The position numbers and the translations under genes are program-made. A DNA stretch of 59,943 nucleotides from Bradyrhizobium neotropicale (GTDB lineage: Bacteria > Pseudomonadota > Alphaproteobacteria > Rhizobiales > Xanthobacteraceae): assembly GCF_001641695.1 (NCBI RefSeq), contig NZ_LSEF01000028.1:116220-176162 (forward strand), written 5' to 3'. The notes beneath the pieces were generated by a model, which did no database searches, was not told where the DNA came from, and worked only from the letters and a program-made list of their open reading frames with translations. Below are positions 25,193-34,000 of the stretch, piece after piece; position 1 is the stretch's first letter, and every line of letters starts with the position of its first letter.

Positions 25193-25837
25193 ATGGACCT
25201 TTATTTCTCACCGCTCGCCTGCTCGATGGCGACCCGCGTCGCGCTGTATGAAGCCGGCGCCGAGGCGAATTATCTCGAAGTCGATCCGCCGACCAAGAAA
25301 GTGTTGAACGACGGCTCCGACTTCCGCGCCGTCAATCCAATCGGCCTCGTACCGACGCTGCGCACCGACGAGGGCGTGGTGCTGACCGAGAACGCGGCGA
25401 TCCTGCAATATGTCGCCGACCGTTTTCCGCAATCCGGCATCGGCACGCCACCGGGCATCGATCGCACGCGGCTGCATCAATGGCTCTGCTTCATCGGCAC
25501 CGAGCTGCACAAGGGTCTGTTCGTGCCCGTGCTCGACCGCAAGGCGCCGCAGGAGGCCAAGGCCTACGTGCTGGAGAAGAACCTGTCGCGGCTCGACTAT
25601 CTCGACAACTACCTGCAGGACCGCGAGTTCCTGCTCGACCATTTCAGCGTCGCCGACGCCTATCTCGTCACGGTCATCAACTGGACCATGGCGACGCCGC
25701 CGATCGAGCTCGCGAAATGGCCGAACGTGAAGGCCTATTACGAGCGCCTACGTCAGCGCCCCTCGATCGCGAAGGCGATCGCGGAGGAGTTCGAGCTGTA
25801 CAAGGCCGAGCAGGCGCGGCGGAAGGCGGCGGCGTAG
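25193..25837 (+). CDS. Glutathione S-transferase family protein
   Basis: 214 aa from ATG 25193 with a strong AAGGAGG upstream. N-terminal thioredoxin-like domain: DLYFSPLACSMATRVALYEA, NPIGLVPTLRTDEG (cis-Pro) and LTENAAILQYVADRFPQSG (Glu/Asn glutathione contact). C-terminal helical domain: WLCFIGTELHKGLFVPVL and HFSVADAYLVTVINWTM. Likely a GstA/beta-like class conjugation or reductase enzyme. Divergent TetR regulator adjacent. Confidence 0.95.
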   Translation: MDLYFSPLACSMATRVALYEAGAEANYLEVDPPTKKVLNDGSDFRAVNPIGLVPTLRTDEGVVLTENAAILQYVADRFPQSGIGTPPGIDRTRLHQWLCFIGTELHKGLFVPVLDRKAPQEAKAYVLEKNLSRLDYLDNYLQDREFLLDHFSVADAYLVTVINWTMATPPIELAKWPNVKAYYERLRQRPSIAKAIAEEFELYKAEQARRKAAA

Positions 25838-25857
25838 CGAACAGTCGAGGCATCGTC

Positions 25858-25879
25858 GTCCCGGCCTCCGGGCCGGGAC
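25858..25879. terminator. GTCCCGGCC / GGCCGGGAC hairpin between convergent genes
   Basis: Perfect 9-bp stem, 4-nt loop, between the GST stop (25837) and the stop of the convergent isomerase gene (25887). GC-rich with no T-run; probably a shared transcript end. Confidence 0.55.
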
Positions 25880-25886
25880 GGCAGCA

Positions 25887-26771
25887 TCATCTGCCCTGCG
25901 CAAAATGCGGTTGGCGGCGAAGGAAAGCGATGCTGATCTCAATGCTTCGCAAGGGATCGGCCGAAATATCCTGCTCGACGAACATATGCTGCACGCCGCT
26001 CTCAAACGCAGCGTCGAGTATCCCAGCGAAATCAATCGTGCCACGCCCCAGCTCGGTGGTCGATCCATCCGTCGCCATGTCCTTGAGATGAAGCAGGCGA
26101 AATCGCGATGGATGTGCCCTCAGAACAAGCGCGGAGTCGAGATTGCCCCTGGTTGCCCAGTAGACGTCGAGCTCGAACTTGACGAAGCGCTCGTCCGTGC
26201 GGCTGAGCAGAACGTCGTACGGCAAGATGCCGCCAGCGAGGTCTGCGAACTCGAAATCATGATTGTGGTAGGCGAGCGTCAGCCCGGCACGCGCCGCCAG
26301 TTCACCGATCCTGTTCAACTCGTCGCAAATCCGCTTCCAGTCATCGATCGTCTGTCGCTCCGGCGGATCAAGCCATGGACAGACGACGAACCGGCTGCCA
26401 AGCGAATGGGCGAGGTCGAACGATGATCCGGTCTTGTCCCGCAGATTGCCATATTCGAGATGCAACGACGGTGCGCTGAGACCGAGGCTGCGCAAAAGCT
26501 CGCCGGTGCGCCTTACGTCAGGGCCGAGAATGCCGGCGAACTCCACCTCGCTATAGCCGAAGAGAGCAACGTTGCGCAGGGTGCCCTCAAAGTCGTTCTT
26601 TAGGAGGTCGCGGACCGTATAGAGTTGGAGACCGATCCTGCGTCCCTCGCCGGCGGATGCCGAAGCCGCTCCCATTGCCGCTCCGGCGGCCAAACCTTGA
26701 AGGACATCGCGCCTGCTAGGTGGCGCGCCTCGATTGATCGAGCCCTTTGGACTACCGGGGCCGAGGCGCAC
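25887..26771 (-). CDS. Xylose-isomerase-like TIM-barrel protein with Tat signal
   Basis: 294 aa, GTG start. An N-terminal twin-arginine signal (PSRRDVLQGLAAGAAMGAAS) is followed by an AP-endonuclease-2-like TIM barrel: IGLQLYTVRDLL, VEFAGIL, LAYHNHDFEF (metal His), FELDVYWATRGN, LLHLKDM and MFVEQDIS. The metal ligands (His, Asp/Glu) look intact. Exported sugar-phosphate isomerase/epimerase-like proteins are known but their substrates are not. It follows the XoxJ-like gene by only 2 bp, so it is the last gene of the quinoprotein operon. Confidence 0.9.
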   Translation of the reverse strand: MRLGPGSPKGSINRGAPPSRRDVLQGLAAGAAMGAASASAGEGRRIGLQLYTVRDLLKNDFEGTLRNVALFGYSEVEFAGILGPDVRRTGELLRSLGLSAPSLHLEYGNLRDKTGSSFDLAHSLGSRFVVCPWLDPPERQTIDDWKRICDELNRIGELAARAGLTLAYHNHDFEFADLAGGILPYDVLLSRTDERFVKFELDVYWATRGNLDSALVLRAHPSRFRLLHLKDMATDGSTTELGRGTIDFAGILDAAFESGVQHMFVEQDISADPLRSIEISIAFLRRQPHFAQGR

Positions 26772-26773
26772 GG

Positions 26774-27541
26774 CTATCTCGGCGCCTCGAGGACGATACC
26801 GTAGCGGCGATAGATCCGATCGATCGTGCCGTCGTTCCGCAGCCGTTCCAGCGCTGCGTCGATGGCTTCGCTGAACGCATCATCCGGGCGAACCATGCCG
26901 ACGGCGACATTCCAGTTGAGATCGGCCACGCTCTCGTCGCGATCCAGGATCCGGAGTGCCTTGTCCGGATGCGTCAGATTGAAATAGCTCGCCGCGGTGG
27001 GCGTCACCGCAGCGGCATCGATCTCATGGTTTGACACGGCATCGAGGCTGTCGCTCTCGAAGCCGAAGGTCGATGTGGGCACGTGCCGTTGACCGATGAT
27101 CATGGCGGCAACAGATCCGACCTGCACCCCCACCTTGGTAGACCCGTTGAGGCTCTTGAACGAGGTGAGCGTGCTTGATGACGGCACTGCGAGCGCGACG
27201 CCCGTGCGATAGTACGGTTTCGAGATCCTCAAGCGGGTCTCACCCTGCGCTTCACGGTCGGCGATGACATCCAGAAGAATGTCACAGCCGGCGCTCCGCA
27301 TCTGGTACTGCGTGATGATCCAGTCGAGCCTCAGCGAGACACCGAGCTCGCCTGCCAGCACCTGTCCCAACTCGACCTGGAAGCCGGGCGGATCGCCGGC
27401 CTTGCGCGCGAAGGGAAGCGAGTTGGGATGCGCGCAGAGCCCCATCGCGCCGCTCGAGCGGATCGCGTCCAGGGTTCGCGCCTGCGCCGGTCCTGATAGC
27501 CCGATGGCGGCGCCGACGATGACCGGGACAATTGCCTTCAT
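26774..27541 (-). CDS. XoxJ/MoxJ-like periplasmic substrate-binding-fold protein
   Basis: 255 aa. A signal peptide (MKAIVPVIVGAAIGLSGPAQA) precedes a solute-binding family 3 domain: LGLCAHPNSLPFARKAGDPPGFQVELGQ-type start (here GLCAHPNSLPFARKAGDPPG), RISKPYYRTGVALAV, VGVQVGSVAAMIIG, and LRILDRDESVADLNWNVAVGM. The opening CAHPNSLPF and the gene order after a PQQ alcohol dehydrogenase and cytochrome c match quinoprotein-associated binding proteins, thought to help cofactor loading or enzyme maturation. It is not expected to serve an ABC importer, since none is adjacent. Confidence 0.85.
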   Translation of the reverse strand: MKAIVPVIVGAAIGLSGPAQARTLDAIRSSGAMGLCAHPNSLPFARKAGDPPGFQVELGQVLAGELGVSLRLDWIITQYQMRSAGCDILLDVIADREAQGETRLRISKPYYRTGVALAVPSSSTLTSFKSLNGSTKVGVQVGSVAAMIIGQRHVPTSTFGFESDSLDAVSNHEIDAAAVTPTAASYFNLTHPDKALRILDRDESVADLNWNVAVGMVRPDDAFSEAIDAALERLRNDGTIDRIYRRYGIVLEAPR

Positions 27542-27579
27542 TCCGCGTCCTCATTTGGATGGATCGGGTCTTTCGCGAT

Positions 27580-27930
27580 TCAGCCCTCGCGCGGCTTGAG
27601 TTGCCGGATGTATGTGATGATCTGGTCGATCTGCGCGTCGCTGAAGGTCTCGCCGAATGCGGGCATCGCGCCTGACTTGCCGCTCTTGATGCGGCTGCGA
27701 AGATAAGCGTCGTCGCGTGTCGTATTCATGAGCTGCGGCCCCTTGCCGGCCGCGCGCCCCCCATCGGAATGACACCAGCCACAGGTCGTTGCAAACAACT
27801 GCCCGACGTCGAATGTCTCCTGGTCCGGTGCAGGAGTGGCAGACTGCGCATGGACCGGCACGCCACATGCCAGGGAGACAGCCAGTGCGGCCGCCGGCAA
27901 TAACGTCATGGTCCCCAAATTCGATTTCAC
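27580..27930 (-). CDS. Periplasmic c-type cytochrome (XoxG-like electron acceptor)
   Basis: 116 aa from a GTG at 27930 with GGAG 9 nt upstream; an ATG at 27960 is possible. A signal peptide (LLPAAALAVSLACGVPVHA) precedes one haem c site, CGWCH, and the distal part reads SGAMPAFGETFSDAQIDQIITYIRQLKP, where Met is the probable sixth ligand. It lies between the PQQ dehydrogenase and the XoxJ-like gene, so it probably accepts electrons from the quinoprotein. A hairpin separates it from the dehydrogenase. Confidence 0.88.
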   Translation of the reverse strand: MKSNLGTMTLLPAAALAVSLACGVPVHAQSATPAPDQETFDVGQLFATTCGWCHSDGGRAAGKGPQLMNTTRDDAYLRSRIKSGKSGAMPAFGETFSDAQIDQIITYIRQLKPREG

Positions 27931-27976
27931 TGGGTACCGCTCCGTTTTCGCAAAGTCCATCAACCACTGAAATGCG

Positions 27977-28004
27977 CGGGGAGCGGGAGTGTTCCCGCTC
28001 CCCG
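27977..28004 (-). promoter_or_regulatory. Strong 12-bp hairpin between PQQ dehydrogenase and cytochrome genes
   Basis: Perfect 12-bp GC-rich stem with a GTGT loop (on the given strand), 18 bases past the dehydrogenase stop and inside the operon. There is no T-run. Probably protects the abundant dehydrogenase transcript from 3' decay, or attenuates the downstream genes. Confidence 0.65.
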
Positions 28005-28022
28005 ACAGGTCATCCGTACGAC

Positions 28023-29738
28023 CTATTTCAAGCTGTAGACGATGAGCGCGCCATCGTCGCGCGGCATGCTTTTGTAAACACCGCCGAAGGTCGGCGCGTA
28101 GTCGTCCGACGCCATGCCGCCAAAGCCCGCGGTCACCGCGATATACTGCTTGCCGCCGGCAGAGTAGCTGACGATTCCGCCCTGATGGCCGGTGCCGTTG
28201 TTGTGATTCCACAGCTCGGTCCCCGATTCGGCATCGTAGGCATGAATGATGCCGCGGGAGTCAGGCACGAACACGAGATTACCCGCGGTCGACAGCACGC
28301 TCGCGAGCGGTGGTTCGGGGAAGCGGACTTCCCACTTCTTGGCCCCGGTCACCGGATCGCGCGCGTCGAGATGACCATAAATCTCCCCACCCGGCGGAGG
28401 CGCAATCTTGAAATCGGCCCCGATATTGAGCTGTGCTTGCGGGGCGGTCACCGGCGTCGTCTTCATGACCTCGAGGGTCATGCACCATTCCTGGCCGAGC
28501 TTGTAGTAGAGGCCCGTCTTCGGGTTGTAGGAGCCGGCGTTGAAGCTGACGCCGCCGGAGATGTGCGGACACAGCGGCTCGTCTACCTTTCCTGCTTTAA
28601 AGTCACGCCGGCCAACCAATTCGCCGGTCTTGGGGTCGATGTTCTTCACAAAATTGCTGTTCTCGGTGATCCGCCAGACGTTCTTCAAACCGAGATTGCG
28701 GTCATAGACGAAGATGTAGCCGCTCTTGTTCGGATGAACCACGAGCTTCTGGCCGTCGCGCTCGAGCATCACGAACTCGCCGACGGCGCTGTCGAAGTCC
28801 CAGGCGTCGTGCGGCAGCTCCTGATGGTAGAATTTCAGCTTGCCGCTATCGATATCGAGACCGATCACCGAACTCGTATAGAGATTGTCGCCGGGACGCG
28901 CACCTTGCGTCTTGTAATCAGTGCCCGACCAATCGTAGAGCGGTGCCGGGTTCGCGGTACCCCACAGGATGGTGTTGGTCTCGGAGTCGTAGGTGCCCGG
29001 CATCCAGCCGCCACCACCGCCGGTGCGCCAGGAATCGCTGCCCCAAGTCTTCATGGCCTCGTCGGTGCCTGCGACCGTCAAGAACTCCCACTTCTTCTTG
29101 CCGGTGGCGGCATCGACGGCGAAGATCGGGCCACGGCCCGGCCATTCACCACCTTGCGCGCCGATGATCACGCTCCCCTTCGCGTAAAGCGGAGCGCCGG
29201 TGAAGCCGACAGTGAGCTTCTGCGAGTCGATCAGCTTGGTGTCCCAAAGGACCTTTCCCGTCTTCGCATCCAGCCCGATGAGACGGCCATCCATCGTACC
29301 GACAAAGACCTTGCCTTCACCGAGAGCTACGCCGCGGTTGTAAGGAGAGTGGGTCTGTCGGCTGATCAGCGCTTCATCCAGCTCCGGAAAGAACGACCAG
29401 ATGACCTCGCCCGTCGCGCCATTCAGCGCAAAGACCCGGCTGTAAGAACCCGAGTAATACAGCACGCCATCGGCCACGAGCGGCATTGACTGCAGGCCGC
29501 GCGTCGATCGTCCGGGAATGTGCATCCAGGCTACGCCCAGATTGCCGACGTTGTTCGCGTTGATCTGCGCGAGCGGGCTGTAGTGATAGGATTTGTATGA
29601 ACCGTGATAGGTGAGCCAATCGTTCTGACCGGCAGCCTCGATCCGGGCCGTATCCACGGCTTGAGCCAACGCCGCCGACGCCGCAAGCGTTGCACCGACA
29701 AGAACAGGTAAACCCGAGTTAAGCCACTGCTTCCTCAT
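28023..29738 (-). CDS. PQQ-dependent alcohol dehydrogenase with lanthanide-type signature
   Basis: Periplasmic eight-bladed quinoprotein oxidising an alcohol. The protein is 571 aa from ATG 29738 (GGGAGGA upstream; the longer frame is not favoured). A signal peptide is visible (MRKQWLNSGLPVLVGATLAA). Predicted metal/PQQ ligands are Glu198 (GAQGGEWPG), Asn263 (GTANPAPLY) and catalytic Asp314. Asp316 follows in WDFDSAVGE; XoxF-type enzymes have Asp at this extra position (WDYD) where calcium MxaF has Ala (WDYA). No adjacent Cys-Cys pair is seen. The gene heads a run with cytochrome c, XoxJ-like and TIM-barrel genes. Whether it is a true XoxF or an ExaF/PedH-like ethanol-type enzyme cannot be settled here. 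Confidence 0.9.
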   Translation of the reverse strand: MRKQWLNSGLPVLVGATLAASAALAQAVDTARIEAAGQNDWLTYHGSYKSYHYSPLAQINANNVGNLGVAWMHIPGRSTRGLQSMPLVADGVLYYSGSYSRVFALNGATGEVIWSFFPELDEALISRQTHSPYNRGVALGEGKVFVGTMDGRLIGLDAKTGKVLWDTKLIDSQKLTVGFTGAPLYAKGSVIIGAQGGEWPGRGPIFAVDAATGKKKWEFLTVAGTDEAMKTWGSDSWRTGGGGGWMPGTYDSETNTILWGTANPAPLYDWSGTDYKTQGARPGDNLYTSSVIGLDIDSGKLKFYHQELPHDAWDFDSAVGEFVMLERDGQKLVVHPNKSGYIFVYDRNLGLKNVWRITENSNFVKNIDPKTGELVGRRDFKAGKVDEPLCPHISGGVSFNAGSYNPKTGLYYKLGQEWCMTLEVMKTTPVTAPQAQLNIGADFKIAPPPGGEIYGHLDARDPVTGAKKWEVRFPEPPLASVLSTAGNLVFVPDSRGIIHAYDAESGTELWNHNNGTGHQGGIVSYSAGGKQYIAVTAGFGGMASDDYAPTFGGVYKSMPRDDGALIVYSLK

Positions 29739-30128
29739 AGGCACTTCCTCCCGCTTTTGTGCTTGATGATTGCGTCTTATAGGCGCCGCCGCGAGGGACG
29801 TTTGCAGTTCAATACGTGTCGATTGTTCTCCATCGGACATGAGCTGCCAACAGATGTCCCTCTCTTTCGGCGCATGTCGCCAAAGGAGCTACGTTCACTG
29901 GAGTGATTGCTGTTGCACTTCTGCTCGGCGTCAAAGAGTACGCCGGATCACAGGGAGTGCAAAGACGGAATGCGCGCATGGCGTGAATTTGACGCGAGGG
30001 CGAATTTGAAAACGGCAGCAACACTGACCGTTTCGTCTCAATCGACAAATTTCGGACCGAAGCGAGTTACCCGCAAAGCACTGTCGGCGGGACCGGGCTG
30101 CGTGACGCAGGGGATACAGCCGAGCCCG
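29739..30128. other. Intergenic region upstream of the quinoprotein operon
   Basis: 390 bases between the hyuB stop and the PQQ dehydrogenase start, same strand. No gene recognised. A weak GTGACG...CGTCAC inverted repeat lies close to the hyuB end. It should contain the promoter of the quinoprotein operon, but I see no clear operator. Confidence 0.5.
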
Positions 30129-31793
30129 TCACCCCGCGCGGCCATAGATCGCAACCGCATTGTCTGAGGACACCAATCCGCTCTCGACGTCGCTGTTGAC
30201 GGCCGCGCGATCGCGCTCGCGGGGATCGCCGATGCCGGCACCGCCGGGCGTCATCACCACGAGCCGGTCGTTAGACGGCACGATCTGAAAACCCTTGCCG
30301 CGCATCTTCTGTCCCGACTTCAGGCCGACATAGCCGGCTTCGCCATCGCGTCCAGCGTCACGGCCGCGCGGCGGATGATCGATGCGGTCGAAGGCCGCCA
30401 GGATCTCGAACGGCGCATCGACGCCGCTGCCGACTTCGATGATCTGGCCGAGCCCGCCGCGCGTGCGCCCTGCCCCGCCGGAATCCGGACGCAGCTCCTT
30501 GCGCCAGAAGATCAGCGGCGTCTGCGTCTCCGCGATCTCGACCGGCGTGCCGCGCACGCCGCTGGGATAGGCGGTCGCCGACAGCCCGTCCTTGCCGAAG
30601 CGCGCGCCGGTGCCGCCATTGCTGGTCACTGCCATCGAGAATCCGTAATTGCCGCCGGCACCAGAGCGTGTCTGTCCGCGCACGTTGAGATTCCACAGGC
30701 ACGAGGTGCCCTCGGCCGGCACGCGCTCGGGAATGATCTGGCGCAGGCAGCCGAACACCACGTCGGGCAGCATCTGGCCGATCACGTGGCGCGAGGCCAC
30801 CGGCGCGGGCTTGGGCGCATTCAGGATCGCGCCCGCAGGCGCCGATACCGTGAGCGGTGACAACGAGCCGGCATTGTTCGGGATCTGCGAGGCGACGACG
30901 CAGCCGAGGCCGAACACGGTATAGGCGGTGGTGTAGGACAAGGGCACGTTGATGCCGAACTTCGAAGCGGCCGAGGTGCCGTCGAAATCGACGTGAATGC
31001 CCATATCCGAGATCGTCAGCGTCGCGGCCAGCGTGACCGGCGCATCATAGCCGTCGACGACCATGCTGTTGCGCCAGCTTCCCTTCGGCAACTTCGCGAT
31101 CTCCGCAAGCACGGCCTCGCGCGAGCGGTCGCAGATGTAGTCGCCAAGCTCGTCGAGCGTGTCGATGCTGAACTCGGTCATCATCTCGACGAGGCGCTCG
31201 CAACCGACGTCGTTGCAGCCGGCGAGCGAATAGGTGTCGCCCTCGGTGTCGATCGGCAGCCGCGTGTTGGTGCGGATCATCGCCATCAGCGTTTCGTTGA
31301 CGACGCCGCCGTCGATCAGCTTCAGCATGGGGATGTAGAGCCCCTCCATGAACACGTCGGTGGCATCAGGCCCGAAGCCGATGCCGCCGATGTCCATGAG
31401 ATGGCTGGTGCAGGAGAACAGCGCGACGACCTTGCCGTCCTTGAAGCAGGGCGTGGTGACGACGAAGTCGTTGAGATGGCCGGTGCCCATCCAGGGATCG
31501 TTGGTGATGTAGGCGTCGCCCTTCTTCATCGACTGAATTGGAAAGTGCGCGATGAAATGCTTGACCGATTCCGCCATTGAGTTGACGTGGCCGGGCGTAC
31601 CCGTCACCGCCTGCGCCAGCATCCGCCCCTTGAGGTCGAACACGCCGGCCGAAAGGTCGCCGCATTCGCGCACGATCGGGCTGAAGGCGGTGCGGAGCAG
31701 CACCTGCGCCTGCTCCTCGACCACGGCGATCAGCCGGTGCCACATGATCTGGAGATCGATCAGGCTCGCGCCGCTTGCGTTGCTCATGATCAT
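30129..31793 (-). CDS. hyuB: Hydantoinase B/oxoprolinase-family protein
   Basis: 554 aa. HyuB domain: DLQIMWHRLIAVVEEQAQVLLRTAFSPIVRE, then CGDLSAGVFDLKGRMLAQ, TPGHVNSMAESVKHF, YITNDPWMGTGHLNDFVVTTP and LFSCTSHLMDIGG. The C-terminal part includes GGAGRTRGGLGQIIEVGSG and MTPGGAGIGDP. In this family the A and B subunits form ATP-dependent hydantoinase, 5-oxoprolinase or acetophenone-carboxylase-like enzymes; the substrate is not predictable. Start overlaps hyuA stop by ATGA, so it is coupled. Confidence 0.93.
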   Translation of the reverse strand: MIMSNASGASLIDLQIMWHRLIAVVEEQAQVLLRTAFSPIVRECGDLSAGVFDLKGRMLAQAVTGTPGHVNSMAESVKHFIAHFPIQSMKKGDAYITNDPWMGTGHLNDFVVTTPCFKDGKVVALFSCTSHLMDIGGIGFGPDATDVFMEGLYIPMLKLIDGGVVNETLMAMIRTNTRLPIDTEGDTYSLAGCNDVGCERLVEMMTEFSIDTLDELGDYICDRSREAVLAEIAKLPKGSWRNSMVVDGYDAPVTLAATLTISDMGIHVDFDGTSAASKFGINVPLSYTTAYTVFGLGCVVASQIPNNAGSLSPLTVSAPAGAILNAPKPAPVASRHVIGQMLPDVVFGCLRQIIPERVPAEGTSCLWNLNVRGQTRSGAGGNYGFSMAVTSNGGTGARFGKDGLSATAYPSGVRGTPVEIAETQTPLIFWRKELRPDSGGAGRTRGGLGQIIEVGSGVDAPFEILAAFDRIDHPPRGRDAGRDGEAGYVGLKSGQKMRGKGFQIVPSNDRLVVMTPGGAGIGDPRERDRAAVNSDVESGLVSSDNAVAIYGRAG

Positions 31794-33874
31794 GCCGCCT
31801 TTCGTTCCATGACGATGCTGCCGGCACCATCGATATGGGCGTCGAAACTGGTGGAGACGAACGTTGACGTTTCGTCTTCCGCGATCACGGCCGGTCCCGC
31901 GATGGTCGTGCCCGGCGCCATGTCCTCGCGGCGATAGAGCGGAATCTCGATGACCTCGCCTGCCCGGCCGTCGAAGAACTTCCGGCTGCCGGAGGCCTTG
32001 CCGGCCGGCTTGCGCGCGACGGCCGCGACCGTGGGCGGATTGCGCGGCTCGGTGGTCGCCAGCACCGACCAGCTCAAGACCTCGATGGCGGCACCCGGGA
32101 TCGGCCGCTCGAACATCGCGGCATAATCGGCCTCGAACTTCTGGCGCAGGCCGGCGAGATCGGCCGTCGTCAGCCGCCGGTTCGGCAACTCGACCGCGAT
32201 CTCGTGGCCCTGGCCGACATAGCGCATGAACGCGGAACGGCGTTCGTGCACGGGCGCACCGGCCGCACCGGGCTCGACCAGCGCGCGCGCCTCGATCGCC
32301 ATCTCCTGGAGCAGGTCCGACACCGCCTCGGTGTCGAAATCGTCGAGCCGGACGTGTCGGCTGCGTACGAGCTCATAAGCGATGGGGGCTGCAAGGAATC
32401 CGACCGCCGAGCCGACGCCGGCATTCGACGGCACGATCACGCGGGAGACGCCGATCTTCTCGGCGACACGTGCCGCATGCAGCGGCGCGGCGCCGCCGAA
32501 CGCGATCAGCGTGTGCTGGCCGACCACGGCGCCGCGCTCGACCGCGTGCACGCGCGCCGCGCTCGCCATGTTCTCACAGACGACCTCGTGTACGGCGTAG
32601 GCCGCAGTTTCCGCCGACAGACCGAGCGGCTCGCCGACGTCGCGCAGCAAGGCCTCTTTCGAAAGCTCGGGGCTGAGCTTGATCGTGCCGGCGGCAAAGG
32701 CGTCGGGGTCAATCATGCCGAGCGCGACGTCCGCATCGGTCACGGCGGGGCGCTGTCCGCCCCGGCCATAACAGGCCGGTCCCGGTTCGGACGAAGCGCT
32801 CTCGGGGCCGACGGTGACCCGCTTCATCGCATCGACATGGGCGATCGAGCCGCCGCCGGCGCCGATCTCGACCATCTCGATTACGGGGATGCGCACCGGG
32901 AGCCCTGAGCCTTTCAGGAAGCGCGCGGCGCGATCGACCTCGAACACGCGCGAGGTCTCCGGCTGAAACTTCTCGATCAGGCAGATCTTTGCGGTGGTGC
33001 CGCCCATGTCGAAGGAGAGCACCTTGCTCTCCCCTGACCGAGCGGCGATCTGCGCCGCGAAGATCGCGCCACCGGCAGGTCCGGACTCGACGAGACGCAC
33101 CGGAAAGCGCCGCGCCGTCTCGATCGAGGTGACGCCGCCGCCGGAGGTGACGAGATAGATGGCGCCGCGGAACTGCTCGACCTGCAAGGCATCGGCCATG
33201 CGGGCGAGATAGCCGTCGATCAGCGGCTGCACATAGGCATTGGCGACCGCCGTCGAGGTGCGTTCATATTCGCGGATCTCGGGACAGACCGCCGAGGACA
33301 GCGCCACGGAGACGCCGGGCATCTCCTCGGCGAGTATCGCGGCCGCGCGACGCTCGTGCTCGGGATTGGCGTAAGAGTGCAGGAAAGCAATCGCGACGCT
33401 CTCGACCTTCAGCGCGCGCAGCTTCGGCACGAGCGCACGCACCGCCGCTTCATCGAGCGCGAGGCGGACGGCACCATGCGCATCGATGCGTTCGGGCACG
33501 GTGAAGCGCAGGGAACGCGGCGCCAGCGGCTTCGGCTTGTCTATCGAGAGGTCATATTGGTCGTAGCGGCTCTCGGTGCCGATATCGAGCACGTCGCGAA
33601 AGCCGTCGGTCGCGATCAGCGCCGTCTTCGCGCCACGCCGCTCGATGATGGCGTTGGTGGCAAGCGTCGTGCCATGAATGAAGACGTCGATGTCGCTGAT
33701 ATGTGCGCGCGCGTCAGTGAGGATGAGACGCATCCCGTCCAGCACCGCCTGCTCGGGCCGCTGCGGCGTCGTCAGCACCTTGCGCGTCTTGCGCGTCTCG
33801 CCTACGTCCAGCACGATGTCGGTGAACGTGCCTCCGATATCGACGGCAAGCCGCACCTCGGCTCCTTCAAGCAT
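31790..33874 (-). CDS. hyuA: Hydantoinase A/oxoprolinase-family protein
   Basis: 694 aa from ATG 33874 (GGAG upstream; the longer in-frame extension to 33979 has no homology). ASKHA-type ATPase start: VRLAVDIGGTFTDIVLDVGE, then FIHGTTLATNAIIERRGAKTALIATDGF and the DVLDIGTESRYDQYDL region. Central ATP-binding DMGGTTAKICLIE and GAGGGSIAHVD, followed by the C-terminal HyuA_C region. It pairs with hyuB and would ATP-activate a cyclic or carbonyl substrate. A sirtuin gene follows upstream in the same orientation. Confidence 0.93.
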   Translation of the reverse strand: MLEGAEVRLAVDIGGTFTDIVLDVGETRKTRKVLTTPQRPEQAVLDGMRLILTDARAHISDIDVFIHGTTLATNAIIERRGAKTALIATDGFRDVLDIGTESRYDQYDLSIDKPKPLAPRSLRFTVPERIDAHGAVRLALDEAAVRALVPKLRALKVESVAIAFLHSYANPEHERRAAAILAEEMPGVSVALSSAVCPEIREYERTSTAVANAYVQPLIDGYLARMADALQVEQFRGAIYLVTSGGGVTSIETARRFPVRLVESGPAGGAIFAAQIAARSGESKVLSFDMGGTTAKICLIEKFQPETSRVFEVDRAARFLKGSGLPVRIPVIEMVEIGAGGGSIAHVDAMKRVTVGPESASSEPGPACYGRGGQRPAVTDADVALGMIDPDAFAAGTIKLSPELSKEALLRDVGEPLGLSAETAAYAVHEVVCENMASAARVHAVERGAVVGQHTLIAFGGAAPLHAARVAEKIGVSRVIVPSNAGVGSAVGFLAAPIAYELVRSRHVRLDDFDTEAVSDLLQEMAIEARALVEPGAAGAPVHERRSAFMRYVGQGHEIAVELPNRRLTTADLAGLRQKFEADYAAMFERPIPGAAIEVLSWSVLATTEPRNPPTVAAVARKPAGKASGSRKFFDGRAGEVIEIPLYRREDMAPGTTIAGPAVIAEDETSTFVSTSFDAHIDGAGSIVMERKAA

Positions 33875-34000
33875 TCCAGAACTCTCCGTGCTGATCGTCA
33901 AACTGGGATCGAAACCGCAGCAATTTTCATACCAGCGACCGCGCCGGTGGTGAAGCCACCGGACAGCTTTGCGTGGCACCTATGCGGCAGGAGCGCGCGT

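Noticed and set aside
27789..29489. A 566-codon plus-strand open frame
   Set aside because: Antisense shadow of the PQQ dehydrogenase and cytochrome genes.
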